DNA from: Streptomyces melanogenes
GTDB taxonomy: Bacteria; Actinomycetota; Actinomycetes; Streptomycetales; Streptomycetaceae
NCBI RefSeq assembly: GCF_014649795.1
Contig: NZ_BMTS01000010.1
Location: forward strand, 1 to 64,000
DNA: 64,000 bases
Reading direction: 5' to 3'
Both the position numbers and the translations under genes were made by a program. A model generated the notes under the pieces. The model worked only from the letters and a program-made list of their open reading frames with translations, was not told the origin of the DNA and searched no databases. The first letter of the stretch is position 1; each line of letters begins with the position of its first letter. Below are positions 1 to 8,073 of the stretch, one piece after another.

Positions 1-120
1 GCCACGAAGTCGTCAAACAACCCTGACCAACCGTCAGTTACCCCTCCGCGCACACGGTGATCAACGACGCGCTGCCCACCGCGTCACGGAGTGTCGTTGC
101 AGTAACCAGTCGCAGCCAGG

Positions 121-1299
121 CTAACGGCGCACCCGCGGCATCCCCAGACCGATCCAGGAGATGATTTCGCGCTGGATCTCGTTGTTGCCGCCGCCGAACG
201 TGAAGATCACGGCCGAGCGGTAGCCGCGTTCCAGTTCGCCGTGGAGGACCGCGCCCGCCGAGCCCTCCTTCATGGGGCCGGCCGCGCCGACGACCTCCAT
301 GAGCCAGGCGTACGCGTCGCGGCGGGCCTCGGAGCCGTACACCTTGACGGCGGAGGCGTCCTGCGGGGTGAGGGTGCCTTCCTGGACGGCGTTGACCATC
401 TGCCAGTTGAGGAGCTTCATCGCGTCGAGCCTGGTGTGGGTGCGGGCCAGGCGGCCGCGTACCCAGCCGAGGTCGATGACGCGGCGGCCGTCGGCGAGCA
501 AGGCGCCGGCGGCCCAGCGCTGGACGTCGTGCAGGGCGCGGATCGCCATGGTGCCGTGCGCGGCGAGCGTGACGCGTTCGTGGTTGAGCTGGTTGGTGAT
601 CAGCCGCCAGCCCTGGTTCTCCTCGCCGACGCGGCGGGAGACGGGGACGCGGATGTTCTCGTAGTAGCTGGCGGTTGTGTCGTGCGAGGCGAGGGTGTTG
701 ATGACGGTGCAGGAGTAGCCGGGGTCGGAGGTCGGCACGAGGAGCATGGAGATGCCCTTGTGCGGGGGCGCGCCGGGGTCGGTGCGCACGGCCAGCCAGA
801 CCCAGTCGGCGGTGTCGCCGTTGGTGGTCCAGATCTTCTGGCCGTCGACGACGTACTCGTCGCCGTCCCGCACCGCCCTCGTCTTGAGCGCGGCCAGGTC
901 CGTGCCCGCGTCGGGCTCGCTGTAGCCGATGGCGAAGTCGATCTCGCCGGAGAGGATCCTCGGCAGGAAGTACGCCTTCTGCTCGTCCGTGCCGAACCGC
1001 ATCAGGGTCGGGCCGACCGTGTTCAGCGCCATCAGCGGCAGCGGGACCCCGCCCTGGGCGGCCTCGTCGAAGAAGATGAACTGCTCCATCGGGCTCAGCC
1101 CGCGCCCGCCGTACTCCTCGGGCCACCCCACCCCCAGCCAGCCGTCCGCGCCGAGGCGGCGCACGGTGTCGCGGTAGAAGCGCTTCTGGGTGGCGGGGTC
1201 GGCGTACCGCGCGTACGCGTTGTCGGGCACCAGCTCGGCGAAGTAGGCGCGCAGCTCGGCGCGGAGCCGCTGCTGCTCGGGTGTGTATTCGAGGTGCAC
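121..1299 (-). CDS. acyl-CoA dehydrogenase
   Basis: Likely FAD-dependent acyl-CoA dehydrogenase of 392 aa that forms a trans-2-enoyl-CoA in fatty-acid or branched-chain catabolism; the preferred chain length cannot be read. The N-terminal helical domain starts VHLEYTPEQQRLRAELRAYF. The central flavin/substrate segment GYSEPDAGTDLA lies near residue 125, and the C-terminal dehydrogenase signature FGGGNNEIQREIIS is present. The open frame extends 32 codons further upstream, but I chose the GTG at 1299 because GGAGG lies 7 nt before it and the family fold begins there. The gene stands alone; the plus-strand CBS gene lies divergently upstream. Size is normal for the family. Confidence 0.9.
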   Translation of the reverse strand: MHLEYTPEQQRLRAELRAYFAELVPDNAYARYADPATQKRFYRDTVRRLGADGWLGVGWPEEYGGRGLSPMEQFIFFDEAAQGGVPLPLMALNTVGPTLMRFGTDEQKAYFLPRILSGEIDFAIGYSEPDAGTDLAALKTRAVRDGDEYVVDGQKIWTTNGDTADWVWLAVRTDPGAPPHKGISMLLVPTSDPGYSCTVINTLASHDTTASYYENIRVPVSRRVGEENQGWRLITNQLNHERVTLAAHGTMAIRALHDVQRWAAGALLADGRRVIDLGWVRGRLARTHTRLDAMKLLNWQMVNAVQEGTLTPQDASAVKVYGSEARRDAYAWLMEVVGAAGPMKEGSAGAVLHGELERGYRSAVIFTFGGGNNEIQREIISWIGLGMPRVRR

Positions 1300-1560
1300 G
1301 GGCCCCTCCAGGCTGGTCACGGTCCGTCGGTGCGCGTCGGGCGGACGTCGCCGTACGTCGCTACGCATCGCTGTACGTCGTGCGAGCGGGCACACAGTAG
1401 AACGTGTTCCAAGAATCTGGAAGGGTGGTGCGGTGAGGAGTGAAGAGGTCGCTCCGGGCGGTCACCCGTTCGTCTCCTTACGGTCGCCGCGCGCCCGGGG
1501 CGCGGCCAGCATGGCGAGGGCGTACCACGCCCAGGAACACCACCGCCCCCGGAGGCCCCC

Positions 1561-1980
1561 ATGACCACCGCCCGCGACCTGATGACCGTCGACGTCCGCT
1601 GCATCCCGGCGAGCGAAACCCTCGACCGCGCCGCCCAGTTGATGCGGGACCACAACATCGGCGCGCTGCCCGTGAAGGGCAGCGACGGCACGCTGACGGG
1701 CATCGTCACGGACCGCGACATCGTGGTGAAGGTGCTCGCCGCCGGGAAGGACGCGGCCGATGTGACCGCGGGCGACCTCGCCGACGGCAGACCGCGTACG
1801 GTCTCCGCCGACGCGGACGCGGCCGAGGCGGTGCGGGTGATGAGCGACGCGCGCATCCGCCGCCTCGTCGTCGTGGACGACGGCGAGGCGGTCGGGGTGA
1901 TCACCGAGGCGGATCTGGCCCGGCACCTCCCTGCGGACCAGTTCGCCTCGTTCGCGAGCAGCGTCTACGCGAGGGGCTGA
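1561..1980 (+). CDS. CBS-domain pair protein
   Basis: Small 139-aa cytoplasmic protein made almost entirely of two CBS domains (about residues 5-62 and 72-132). The first holds LMRDHNIGALPVKGSDG followed by GIVTDRDIV; the second holds MSDARIRRLVVVDDGEAVG followed by GVITEADLA. Stand-alone CBS pairs bind adenine nucleotides and act as energy or redox sensors for partner proteins; no partner is encoded next door. An ATG at 1561 follows a purine-rich stretch (ggagg at 1551-1555). It converges on the small hypothetical gene at 2023-2223. The specific ligand is unknown. Confidence 0.88.
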   Translation: MTTARDLMTVDVRCIPASETLDRAAQLMRDHNIGALPVKGSDGTLTGIVTDRDIVVKVLAAGKDAADVTAGDLADGRPRTVSADADAAEAVRVMSDARIRRLVVVDDGEAVGVITEADLARHLPADQFASFASSVYARG

Positions 1981-2022
1981 GCCGCGAGGAGCCGGGCCTC
2001 CGCCAGCGGGCCTCCGCGTGGG

Positions 2023-2223
2023 TCAGGGCAGCAGCTTGTCGATCGCCGCGGGGCCGTCCTCCGCCAGTCGGCGCTCTGCCCACGCCATGTTCTTCGGGTT
2101 GATGTCGCGCCCCGACGCGAGCACCAGGTCCTCGGCGGTGACCTCACCGCCCGCTCCTGTGTGCAGCAGTGCGTCGGGGGTGATCCCCTCCCGCTTCGGC
2201 GCGGGATCGGACTGAGCGTTCAT
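2023..2223 (-). CDS. small conserved hypothetical protein
   Basis: A 66-aa protein beginning MNAQSDPAPKREGITPDALL and ending AAIDKLLP. It is charged, has no signal peptide or membrane segment, and looks globular or partly helical. An upstream GGAGG (read on the minus strand just outside the ATG, around 2228-2232) supports translation. I do not recognise a domain; the composition and the sound start suggest a real Streptomyces small protein rather than a shadow frame. It sits alone between a convergent CBS-domain gene and the ctaG-like gene, 101 nt from the latter, and could be cotranscribed with it. Confidence 0.6.
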   Translation of the reverse strand: MNAQSDPAPKREGITPDALLHTGAGGEVTAEDLVLASGRDINPKNMAWAERRLAEDGPAAIDKLLP

Positions 2224-2324
2224 GCCGCCTCCTCGTTAGTCCGGCGTGGCTCCATTCTGGTACCCGGCCCCGCAGAACGCATCCGCCCCAGAAATGTCCC
2301 CCGTCCCGCCCGCTCAGCGGCGTC

Positions 2325-3365
2325 CTACGGACGCTGCCGCCGCATCCGCTCGCCGATGACGCCGCCGTCCGACTCCCACCAGGGGCGTACGAGCTCGGGC
2401 TCCTCGGTTCCGGGATCCGGGGCGGGACCGGGGCCGGGCGCGGCCGGGGCGGGCACCAGCTCCGCGTCCAGGCGCCGGTCGAGGGCCGCCGTCCCGGCCC
2501 GCTCGGCCCGGACCCACTGGACGAAGACCACCATCAGGAACGGCACCCCGACCAGCTCCGCCAGCGTGACCATCGCCCCGCCGCCGAGCTGCTGGTCGGC
2601 GTGCAGGTCCGGCGCCCACTCGGGGGCGTGCCGGGTGTACCAGCTGCCCGCGATCACGCTGCCGCTGGTCATCACGACGATGCCGGGCACCGCGTCGATC
2701 AGCCCGTCCAGGAACACCAGGGCCGCCCGTACGGGGTGCCCGCACCAGGACGGGAGCAGCTCCTCCTTGGTGAGCAGCGGCAGTACGAAGAGGCTGCCCG
2801 CGAGCAGCAGCTGGAGGTACATGAGCTGGTGCAGGGCGCCGTCGCGCAAGGCCGTCTCGAAGTACGGCGTGAAGTAGACGCACAGCTCGGACGCCAGCAC
2901 CAGCACCGAGCTGACCAGCGGAAACGCCAGGATTCGGGCGGCCCGCCCGGTCATGGCGCGGCGGACGGGTCCGGCGGTGCGCTCCGGCAGGGCCCGCAGG
3001 GCGAGCGAGAGCGGGTCGCCGAGCGCCAGCCCCAGCGGCGCGACCAGGTCCAGCAGGACGTTCTGCACGGCGGCGGGCCAGAACAGCACGGTGTCGTAGA
3101 CGGCCAGCGCCGACATGGTCGCGACCACGATCGTGCCGAGGCCGAGCAGCGCGAACGCGGCGGTCCGGGCCACCGGCCACGGCTCGCCCCAGCGGCGCAG
3201 CCGCAGCACACCCCACCCGTACAGCCCGCCGAGCACGGCGACGAGCACGAGCGCGGGCAGGTCGAGCTGCCACTGCGCGGGGAAGTCGCCCCAGGTCGGC
3301 CGTGGCAGTTCGGCGGCGCCGAACTGCCCGGCGGCCACCTCGACGACATATTGTGCTGCGGACAT
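2325..3365 (-). CDS. CtaG-family cytochrome c oxidase assembly protein
   Basis: Multi-pass membrane protein of 346 aa resembling the Caa3_CtaG family, which helps assemble or express caa3/aa3-type terminal oxidases. The sequence shows about seven to nine hydrophobic segments, for example LVLVAVLGGLYGWGVLRL and LLLAGSLFVLPLL, and the family-type segment VQNVLLDLVAPLGLALGDP. The C-terminal tail is acidic, Pro-rich and probably cytoplasmic. The open frame reaches 3491, but the ATG at 3365 (MSAAQYVVEVAAG) has GGAGG 9-10 nt upstream, and the earlier residues are Arg/Pro-rich like untranslated DNA. No cytochrome oxidase structural gene is adjacent. Confidence 0.82.
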   Translation of the reverse strand: MSAAQYVVEVAAGQFGAAELPRPTWGDFPAQWQLDLPALVLVAVLGGLYGWGVLRLRRWGEPWPVARTAAFALLGLGTIVVATMSALAVYDTVLFWPAAVQNVLLDLVAPLGLALGDPLSLALRALPERTAGPVRRAMTGRAARILAFPLVSSVLVLASELCVYFTPYFETALRDGALHQLMYLQLLLAGSLFVLPLLTKEELLPSWCGHPVRAALVFLDGLIDAVPGIVVMTSGSVIAGSWYTRHAPEWAPDLHADQQLGGGAMVTLAELVGVPFLMVVFVQWVRAERAGTAALDRRLDAELVPAPAAPGPGPAPDPGTEEPELVRPWWESDGGVIGERMRRQRP

Positions 3366-3703
3366 CCGGCCCGGCCTCCTCACCCGGCCCGCCGGGCGGC
3401 GACGGGCCGGATAAACCGTAGTCCCGGCCGTTCGGCGGCCTGCCTGCGGGCCCCTGGACGGGCCGCGCGGCCCGTCCGCGAAAGCCACCACGCAGTCACG
3501 CGGCCGCGTCCACGAAAGCCACCACGGATGTCACCTCGAAAGTCACCCGTACGACACGCCGGAGCCGGGAACCAGCCGCCGCGCTCGCCGCGTTCTCCCC
3601 ACAGCGACGCGGCAAATGCGGCACGAAGCAGCAGGGCGCGGCGGAACGCGGGACAGCGCGGCGCGGTGGCGGACCGCGGCGGGCCAGTGGAGGGGTGGTG
3701 TCG

Positions 3704-5044
3704 ATGAGCGAGCTGGTTCCCGGGGGCAACCGGCCCCTTCCGGACGGCGTTCTGACGATAGGGGTCCCGGGCCCCTTCGACCTGTCGGTGCTGATCACCG
3801 ACGACACCGGAAAAGTGGGAGGGGACGCCGACTTCGTCTTCTACAACCAGCCGTCCGCGCCCGGCACCCGCCTCGACGACGACGTCATCACCGTCGACCC
3901 GAGCCGGCTGCGGGCCGGGGCCAGCCGGCTGACCGTGGTGGTCAGCCCCGCCGAGCCGGGCGTTCCGCTCGGCCGGCTGCCGGTGCCGAGCCTGCGGCTC
4001 AGCGGTCCCGGCGGCGAGGTCCTGGCCCGGTTCACACCACCGAAGCCGGACCGGGAGACGGTGCTCCTGCTGGCCGAGATCTACCGCCGGGGCACCGGCT
4101 GGAAGGTGCGCGCGCTGGGACAGGGGTACGCGGACGGCCTCGCGGGAGTGGCCCGCGACTTCGGGGTGGACGTGGCCGACGAGGACCCGCCGCCGCACGC
4201 GCCCACCGTCCAGGTGCCCACCGCGTCGATACCGGTCCCCGCCGCGCGGCGGCCGGGGACCCAACAGGACGACGGCTTCGGCGGGTTGGTCAACGCCGAG
4301 CGGGTCCGGGCCGGGGCCCCGCCGGTGACGATCGACGACCGGCTCACCTCAGCCGCCGAGGCGCACGCGGCGACCATGGCCGCCCAGGGCCGCCTCAGCG
4401 TGGAGAGCCCGGACGGTGTGTCCGTCTTCCAGCGGGTGACCACGCGGGGGTACGCGTATCTGGGCATCGCCGAGCACCTGGTGTCAGGGCCACGCACCCC
4501 GGCCGACTTCCTGGCGTACTGCCTGGAGGACGCCCACACCCGGCGCCCGCTGCGGGACGCCGCCTTCACCGAGGCGGGCATCGGCCGCGCCACCGACGAC
4601 CGTACGGGCGAGGTGTACTGGACGGCGCTGTGGGCCCGGCCGTTCAGCGGGGACGGGCTGCACCGCACGGTCTCCGAGGTGGTCGCGCTCACCAACGGCC
4701 GCCGCGCCTCGGCCGGGCTGCGCCCGCTGGCCGACGACACCCGCCTGGCCTCGGCGGCCCAGGCGTACAGCACGGACATGGCGGCCCGCGGCTTCTACTC
4801 GCACACCTCGCCGGAGGGCCTGGAGCCGTGGGACCGCGCCCGGGCGGCCGGGGCCGCGCACCGGGGCATCGGCGAGAACATCGCGTGCGGGCAGCGCACG
4901 GCGGCCGAGGTGGTGGAGGGCTGGATGAACAGTCCGGGCCACCGCGCCAACATCCTCAAGCCCGACTTCACGCACATAGGCGTCGGCTTCGCGGGCGGCG
5001 GCCGCGCGGGCACGTACTGGACGCAGTTGTTCGGCCTCGCCTGA
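3704..5044 (+). CDS. TerD-CAP-CAP multidomain protein
   Basis: A 446-aa fusion. Residues 1-165 form a TerD-type Ca2+-binding stress domain (DADFVFYNQPSAPG hallmark, then LRAGASRLTVVVS). A linker follows, then two CAP/SCP-PR1 domains. The first (about 185-300) is degenerate; the second (about 318-446) keeps the CAP signatures YSHTSPEGLEPWDRA, GENIACG and WMNSPGHRANIL. No signal peptide is visible, which is odd because most bacterial CAP proteins are secreted. I chose ATG 3704 with ggagggg at 3689-3695; GTG codons at 3695 and 3698 are alternatives. TerD proteins are linked to tellurite and general stress tolerance; what the fusion does is unknown. Confidence 0.85.
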   Translation: MSELVPGGNRPLPDGVLTIGVPGPFDLSVLITDDTGKVGGDADFVFYNQPSAPGTRLDDDVITVDPSRLRAGASRLTVVVSPAEPGVPLGRLPVPSLRLSGPGGEVLARFTPPKPDRETVLLLAEIYRRGTGWKVRALGQGYADGLAGVARDFGVDVADEDPPPHAPTVQVPTASIPVPAARRPGTQQDDGFGGLVNAERVRAGAPPVTIDDRLTSAAEAHAATMAAQGRLSVESPDGVSVFQRVTTRGYAYLGIAEHLVSGPRTPADFLAYCLEDAHTRRPLRDAAFTEAGIGRATDDRTGEVYWTALWARPFSGDGLHRTVSEVVALTNGRRASAGLRPLADDTRLASAAQAYSTDMAARGFYSHTSPEGLEPWDRARAAGAAHRGIGENIACGQRTAAEVVEGWMNSPGHRANILKPDFTHIGVGFAGGGRAGTYWTQLFGLA

Positions 5045-5084
5045 GGGCTGTGACCCGCACACCGTACGGATGCCCCTGGTCGGC

Positions 5085-5726
5085 TCAGGCGCCCGCCCGC
5101 CGGGCCACCGCGTCCGCCATGTCCGCCAGCCCCACCGGGCGGTCCAGCGTGCCCAGCAGGCTCACGAAGCTGGACTCCAGGAACGCCGCCAGCTCCTCGC
5201 GCGCGCCCGGCTCCCCCAGCGGCCAGCCGGTCACCGCCTCCTCCGCGAACGCCATCCAGGCGCGGGAGGCGATGTCGAGCCGGGGCGACTGAGGCATGCC
5301 TATGCGCCGCTGGGCGTCGACGACATGGCGGGCCACCGCTTCTCGGGTCTCGCCCAGGATGTCCGCGACCGCCGGATGGCTGCCGGACGCGCCCCTGACC
5401 AGGGCGAGATAGACCTGCCGGTGCTCCAGTACGTACGCGACGAACCCGTCGATGAACGACCGCAGCCAGGCGACCGGCTCCAGCGCCGGGTCCGGCTCCA
5501 CGGCTTCGATGAAGCGCGCGCACTCCTTGGCGACCACCGCGCGGTAGAAGTCGCGCTTGGAGTCGAAGTAGTGGAACAGCAGGCCCCGCGAGATCCCGGC
5601 CCGGCGGGCGACCTCGTCCGTGGACAGCTCGTCGAGCGAGCGGTCGGCGAGCATCTCCAGTCCGATGTCGACCAGCTGGGTCCTGCGTTGGTCGGGGGTC
5701 AGGCGGGTGATGCGCTTTCCGGACAT
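5085..5726 (-). CDS. TetR-family transcriptional regulator
   Basis: One-component repressor of 213 aa. The N-terminal DNA-binding domain (about residues 10-57) contains the TetR helix-turn-helix LSTDEVARRAGISRGLLFHYF followed by SKRDFYRAVV. The C-terminal ligand domain is helical and of unknown specificity. It is transcribed divergently from the zinc alcohol dehydrogenase at 5966. The 239-bp gap holds two matching 8-3-8 palindromes at 5789-5807 and 5823-5841 over a sigma-70-like promoter, the probable operators. It therefore most likely represses the dehydrogenase, and possibly itself, until an alcohol/aldehyde-type inducer binds. Confidence 0.92.
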   Translation of the reverse strand: MSGKRITRLTPDQRRTQLVDIGLEMLADRSLDELSTDEVARRAGISRGLLFHYFDSKRDFYRAVVAKECARFIEAVEPDPALEPVAWLRSFIDGFVAYVLEHRQVYLALVRGASGSHPAVADILGETREAVARHVVDAQRRIGMPQSPRLDIASRAWMAFAEEAVTGWPLGEPGAREELAAFLESSFVSLLGTLDRPVGLADMADAVARRAGA

Positions 5727-5788
5727 GCCCGCAGTGTACGAGCGGTGGGGGCGCCGCGCGCCGGGGCCGGGCGGTGGCCGGGCAGCAC

Positions 5789-5841
5789 TGTTGACAATCG
5801 CTCAACAACAGTCGTACAAATTTATTGAGCATCGCTCAACA
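5789..5841 (+). promoter_or_regulatory. promoter with two TetR-type operators
   Basis: Two palindromes share an 8-3-8 plan and the same ATC centre: 5789-5807 (TGTTGACA/ATC/GCTCAACA, two mismatches in the left arm) and 5825-5839 (TTGAGC/ATC/GCTCAA, perfect). Their centres are 34 bp apart, about three helical turns. The first overlaps a consensus -35 TTGACA at 5791-5796; TACAAA at 5815-5820, 18 bp on, can serve as -10, so the second palindrome would sit at the transcription start. The layout suits repression of the plus-strand dehydrogenase by the divergent TetR protein. Binding is inferred, not shown. Confidence 0.7.
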
Positions 5842-5965
5842 AGGACGCCGACCTTCCCACCATCCCGCCCAGCAACCCGTCCACCGCCCGCACCCGCCGA
5901 GCCCGCACCCCGTGCGGACCCCTTCCGGGCGCTTCCGGGCACCTCTGGGCACTGAGGAGACCGCC

Positions 5966-7009
5966 ATGCGCACCATGCGCGCCGCACGATTCCACCCCGC
6001 CTCCGGCAAGCTCGGCGTCGAGGAGGTGCCGGTCCCCCGGCCCGGCCCCGGCGAGGCCCTGGTCAAGGTCGCCGCGTGCGGAATCTGCCACTCCGACCTG
6101 AGCCTCCTGAACGGCGTCTTCCACACCGACCTGCCGTCCATCACCCCGGGCCACGAGGCCGCCGGCACCATCGACGAGCTGGGCTCGCCGGTCCCCGGCT
6201 GGCAGCGGGGCGACCGGGTCGTGGTGCACGCCGGGCGCGCCTGCGGCGCCTGCCCCGCCTGCGTCTCGGGCTCGGCGATCGACGACTGCGAGCACGTGCA
6301 GATCATGGCGTTCGACTACGACGGCGCCTGGGCCGAGTACGTCCTGGTCCCGGTCGGCGCGCTGGTCCGCGTCCCGGACTCCATCCCGCTGGAGCGGGCG
6401 GCGATCCTCGCGGACGCCGTCTCCACGCCGTACGCGGCGGTGATCGACACGGCCGCGGTCCGCCCGGCCGAGAGCGTCGGCGTCTGGGGCCTGGGCGGCA
6501 TCGGTACGCATGCGCTCCAGGCCGCCCGGCTGGCCGGGGCCGCCCCGGTGATCGGCCTCGATCCGCTGCCCGCGGCCCGCGAGCGCGCCCTGGAGCTGGG
6601 CGCCGACCACACACTGGACCCGACCGCCGAGGACGTCCTCGACAGGATCACCGAGCTCACCGGCGGCCGGGGGCTGAAGGTCGCGATCGACGCGGTCGGC
6701 CGCGCGGGCACCATCGCCCAGGCCAACCGCGCCCTGGGGCACCGCGGCCGTCTGGTGCTGGTCGGTATGTCCATGGACAGGGTCGAGTTGGGCCCGCTGG
6801 CCGCGTTCACCCGCGACCGGCACTCGGTGACGGGCCACCTCGGCTACCGCAAGGAGCACATCGAGCAGCTCGTCGACCTGGTGGCCGCGGGCCGACTCGA
6901 CATCAGCCGGTCGATCAGCGCCGAACTCCCGCTGCCGGAGATAGCGGAGGGCGTGCGCCGCCTGGAGCACAAGGAGGGCAACCCGATCCGGATCGTCATC
7001 CGGCCCTGA
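5966..7009 (+). CDS. zinc-dependent alcohol dehydrogenase
   Basis: Medium-chain dehydrogenase of 347 aa that interconverts an alcohol and an aldehyde or ketone with NAD(P). Catalytic zinc ligands are in GICHSDL (Cys) and PGHEAAG (His-Glu). The structural-zinc cluster CGACPACVSGSAIDDC is present, and the Rossmann motif is WGLGGIGTHALQAARLAGA. The start at ATG 5966 follows GAGGAG at 5954-5959; the longer frame from 5825 would cross the operator and promoter and is rejected. It is regulated by the adjacent TetR gene. The substrate is not deducible. A strong hairpin terminator lies about 120 nt downstream. Confidence 0.9.
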   Translation: MRTMRAARFHPASGKLGVEEVPVPRPGPGEALVKVAACGICHSDLSLLNGVFHTDLPSITPGHEAAGTIDELGSPVPGWQRGDRVVVHAGRACGACPACVSGSAIDDCEHVQIMAFDYDGAWAEYVLVPVGALVRVPDSIPLERAAILADAVSTPYAAVIDTAAVRPAESVGVWGLGGIGTHALQAARLAGAAPVIGLDPLPAARERALELGADHTLDPTAEDVLDRITELTGGRGLKVAIDAVGRAGTIAQANRALGHRGRLVLVGMSMDRVELGPLAAFTRDRHSVTGHLGYRKEHIEQLVDLVAAGRLDISRSISAELPLPEIAEGVRRLEHKEGNPIRIVIRP

Positions 7010-7125
7010 TCGACCCGCCCCCGTAACGTCATCCCAACCTGCCCCACATCGCCTTCACATCTCCGTCCCGACGCACCCCCAGCCGTCGGTGAACCCCCGA
7101 TCCCCCGTCCCCGCGGGGCCCCAAC

Positions 7126-7162
7126 CCGCCGCCCACGCCTGCCGCTCAGGCGTGGGCGGCGG
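7126..7162. terminator. intrinsic-type terminator hairpin after the alcohol dehydrogenase
   Basis: A perfect 16-bp G+C-rich stem (CCGCCGCCCACGCCTG, 7126-7141, paired with 7147-7162) closes a 5-nt loop. There is no U-run, as is usual for actinobacterial hairpin terminators. It lies about 117 nt after the dehydrogenase stop and upstream of the melC leader. Confidence 0.65.
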
Positions 7163-7447
7163 TGCGCGTTCCACACCCCGTCACACCATGATCACGAGGC
7201 GCGAAACCGGCCAGGTTTCTCACGTGAGGGCCGCCACACCTTCACCACCCCAGCAACAAAATCTTCACAGGATCGGCAGATTCCATGAAGGATCTGCACT
7301 TTCGAGGGTCCGGGCGGGCACGGACAGCAAGATCATCTTCGTTCAACATTGCACTTCGAATCTGGACATGTCCGCATTGAGCCCAACCACTTGGGTGACG
7401 CTTTGCCGTTCCGTTGCCGGGCTGTAGGCATTTGTCTCGACGGTCCC

Positions 7448-7489
7448 GACGGACGTCCCGGCCATGACCACGCCGGACGAACGTCCGTC
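7448..7489 (+). promoter_or_regulatory. nested hairpin in the melC1 leader
   Basis: Outer arms GACGGACGT (7448-7456) and ACGTCCGTC (7481-7489) match perfectly. Inside them CCGGC (7458-7462) pairs with GCCGG (7472-7476). The structure lies about 100 nt before the melC1 ATG. It could be an operator dyad or an RNA leader structure; the sequence alone does not decide between them. Confidence 0.4.
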
Positions 7490-7591
7490 AACGACTCGTC
7501 AAGCACGTTGACAGGGCCGCGTCTTCACATTCTCGCGCCCACGACGTCGCTGGACCACTACCGAGCACTGCCGAACCACTGGGGGTTACCC

Positions 7592-8020
7592 ATGTCCCGA
7601 CTCACCCGCCGCAGCGCGCTGGGCCTCACCGCGACCGCGGTGGCCGGCCTCGGCCTGGCCGGTACCGCGTACGCGGCGACCGCGAGCGGACCCGCCAACG
7701 GCGTCGTCCCCGCCGCGGGCGACGGCCACACCGGTCACACGGGCGGCATGGACCACACGGGGCACGCCACGCCCGCCCCGTTCGACGAGGTGTACCAGGG
7801 CCGCCGCATAGAGGGCGCGCCCGCGCAGGGAGGTGCGCACGGCGGCCACCACGGGGGCTACCAGGTGCGAATAGACGGCAAGGAACTGCACGTCATGCGG
7901 AACGGTGACGGCACCTGGATCAGCGTGATCAACCACTACGAGACGTTCGCGAACCCGCGCGCCGTGGCCCGCGCGGCCGTGGTGGAGCTCCAGGGCGCCA
8001 CGCTCGTCCCGCTCGCCTGA
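7592..8020 (+). CDS. melC1: tyrosinase cofactor (copper chaperone) MelC1
   Basis: A 142-aa copper-delivery partner (caddie protein) needed for folding, metallation and export of apotyrosinase MelC2. A twin-arginine signal (LTRRSALGLTATAVAGLGLA) ends in AYAA near residue 28. The mature part is rich in His (GHTGHTGGMDHTGH, GGAHGGHHGGY), fitting transient copper binding, and ends with the conserved module around VMRNGDGTWISVINHYETF. The ATG at 7592 follows a weak GGGGG stretch. It is first gene of melC, with 53 nt before melC2. MelC2 has no signal peptide, so export depends on this protein's Tat signal. Confidence 0.93.
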   Translation: MSRLTRRSALGLTATAVAGLGLAGTAYAATASGPANGVVPAAGDGHTGHTGGMDHTGHATPAPFDEVYQGRRIEGAPAQGGAHGGHHGGYQVRIDGKELHVMRNGDGTWISVINHYETFANPRAVARAAVVELQGATLVPLA

Positions 8021-8073
8021 TCCTTCCGCCCCCGCACACGCACCCGCGCAGCACCACCATCTGGAGCACTTCC

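Larger units (their letters stand above)
7010..7591. other. 582-bp gene-free region upstream of the melanin operon
   Basis: I see no convincing gene here. A 112-codon frame at 7089-7427 has poor codon bias and no recognisable product. The region holds the dehydrogenase terminator (7126-7162), a perfect 6-5-6 palindrome at 7203-7219 (GAAACC/GGTTTC), a stretch of clearly lower G+C around 7240-7400, a nested hairpin at 7448-7489 and an isolated TTGACA at 7508-7513 without a good -10. It probably contains the melC promoter and a long 5' leader. Confidence 0.6.

Noticed and set aside
7089..7427. A 112-codon frame upstream of melC1.
   Set aside because: Codon usage is unlike the neighbours, there is no ribosome binding site or recognisable product, and it overlaps terminator and promoter features.
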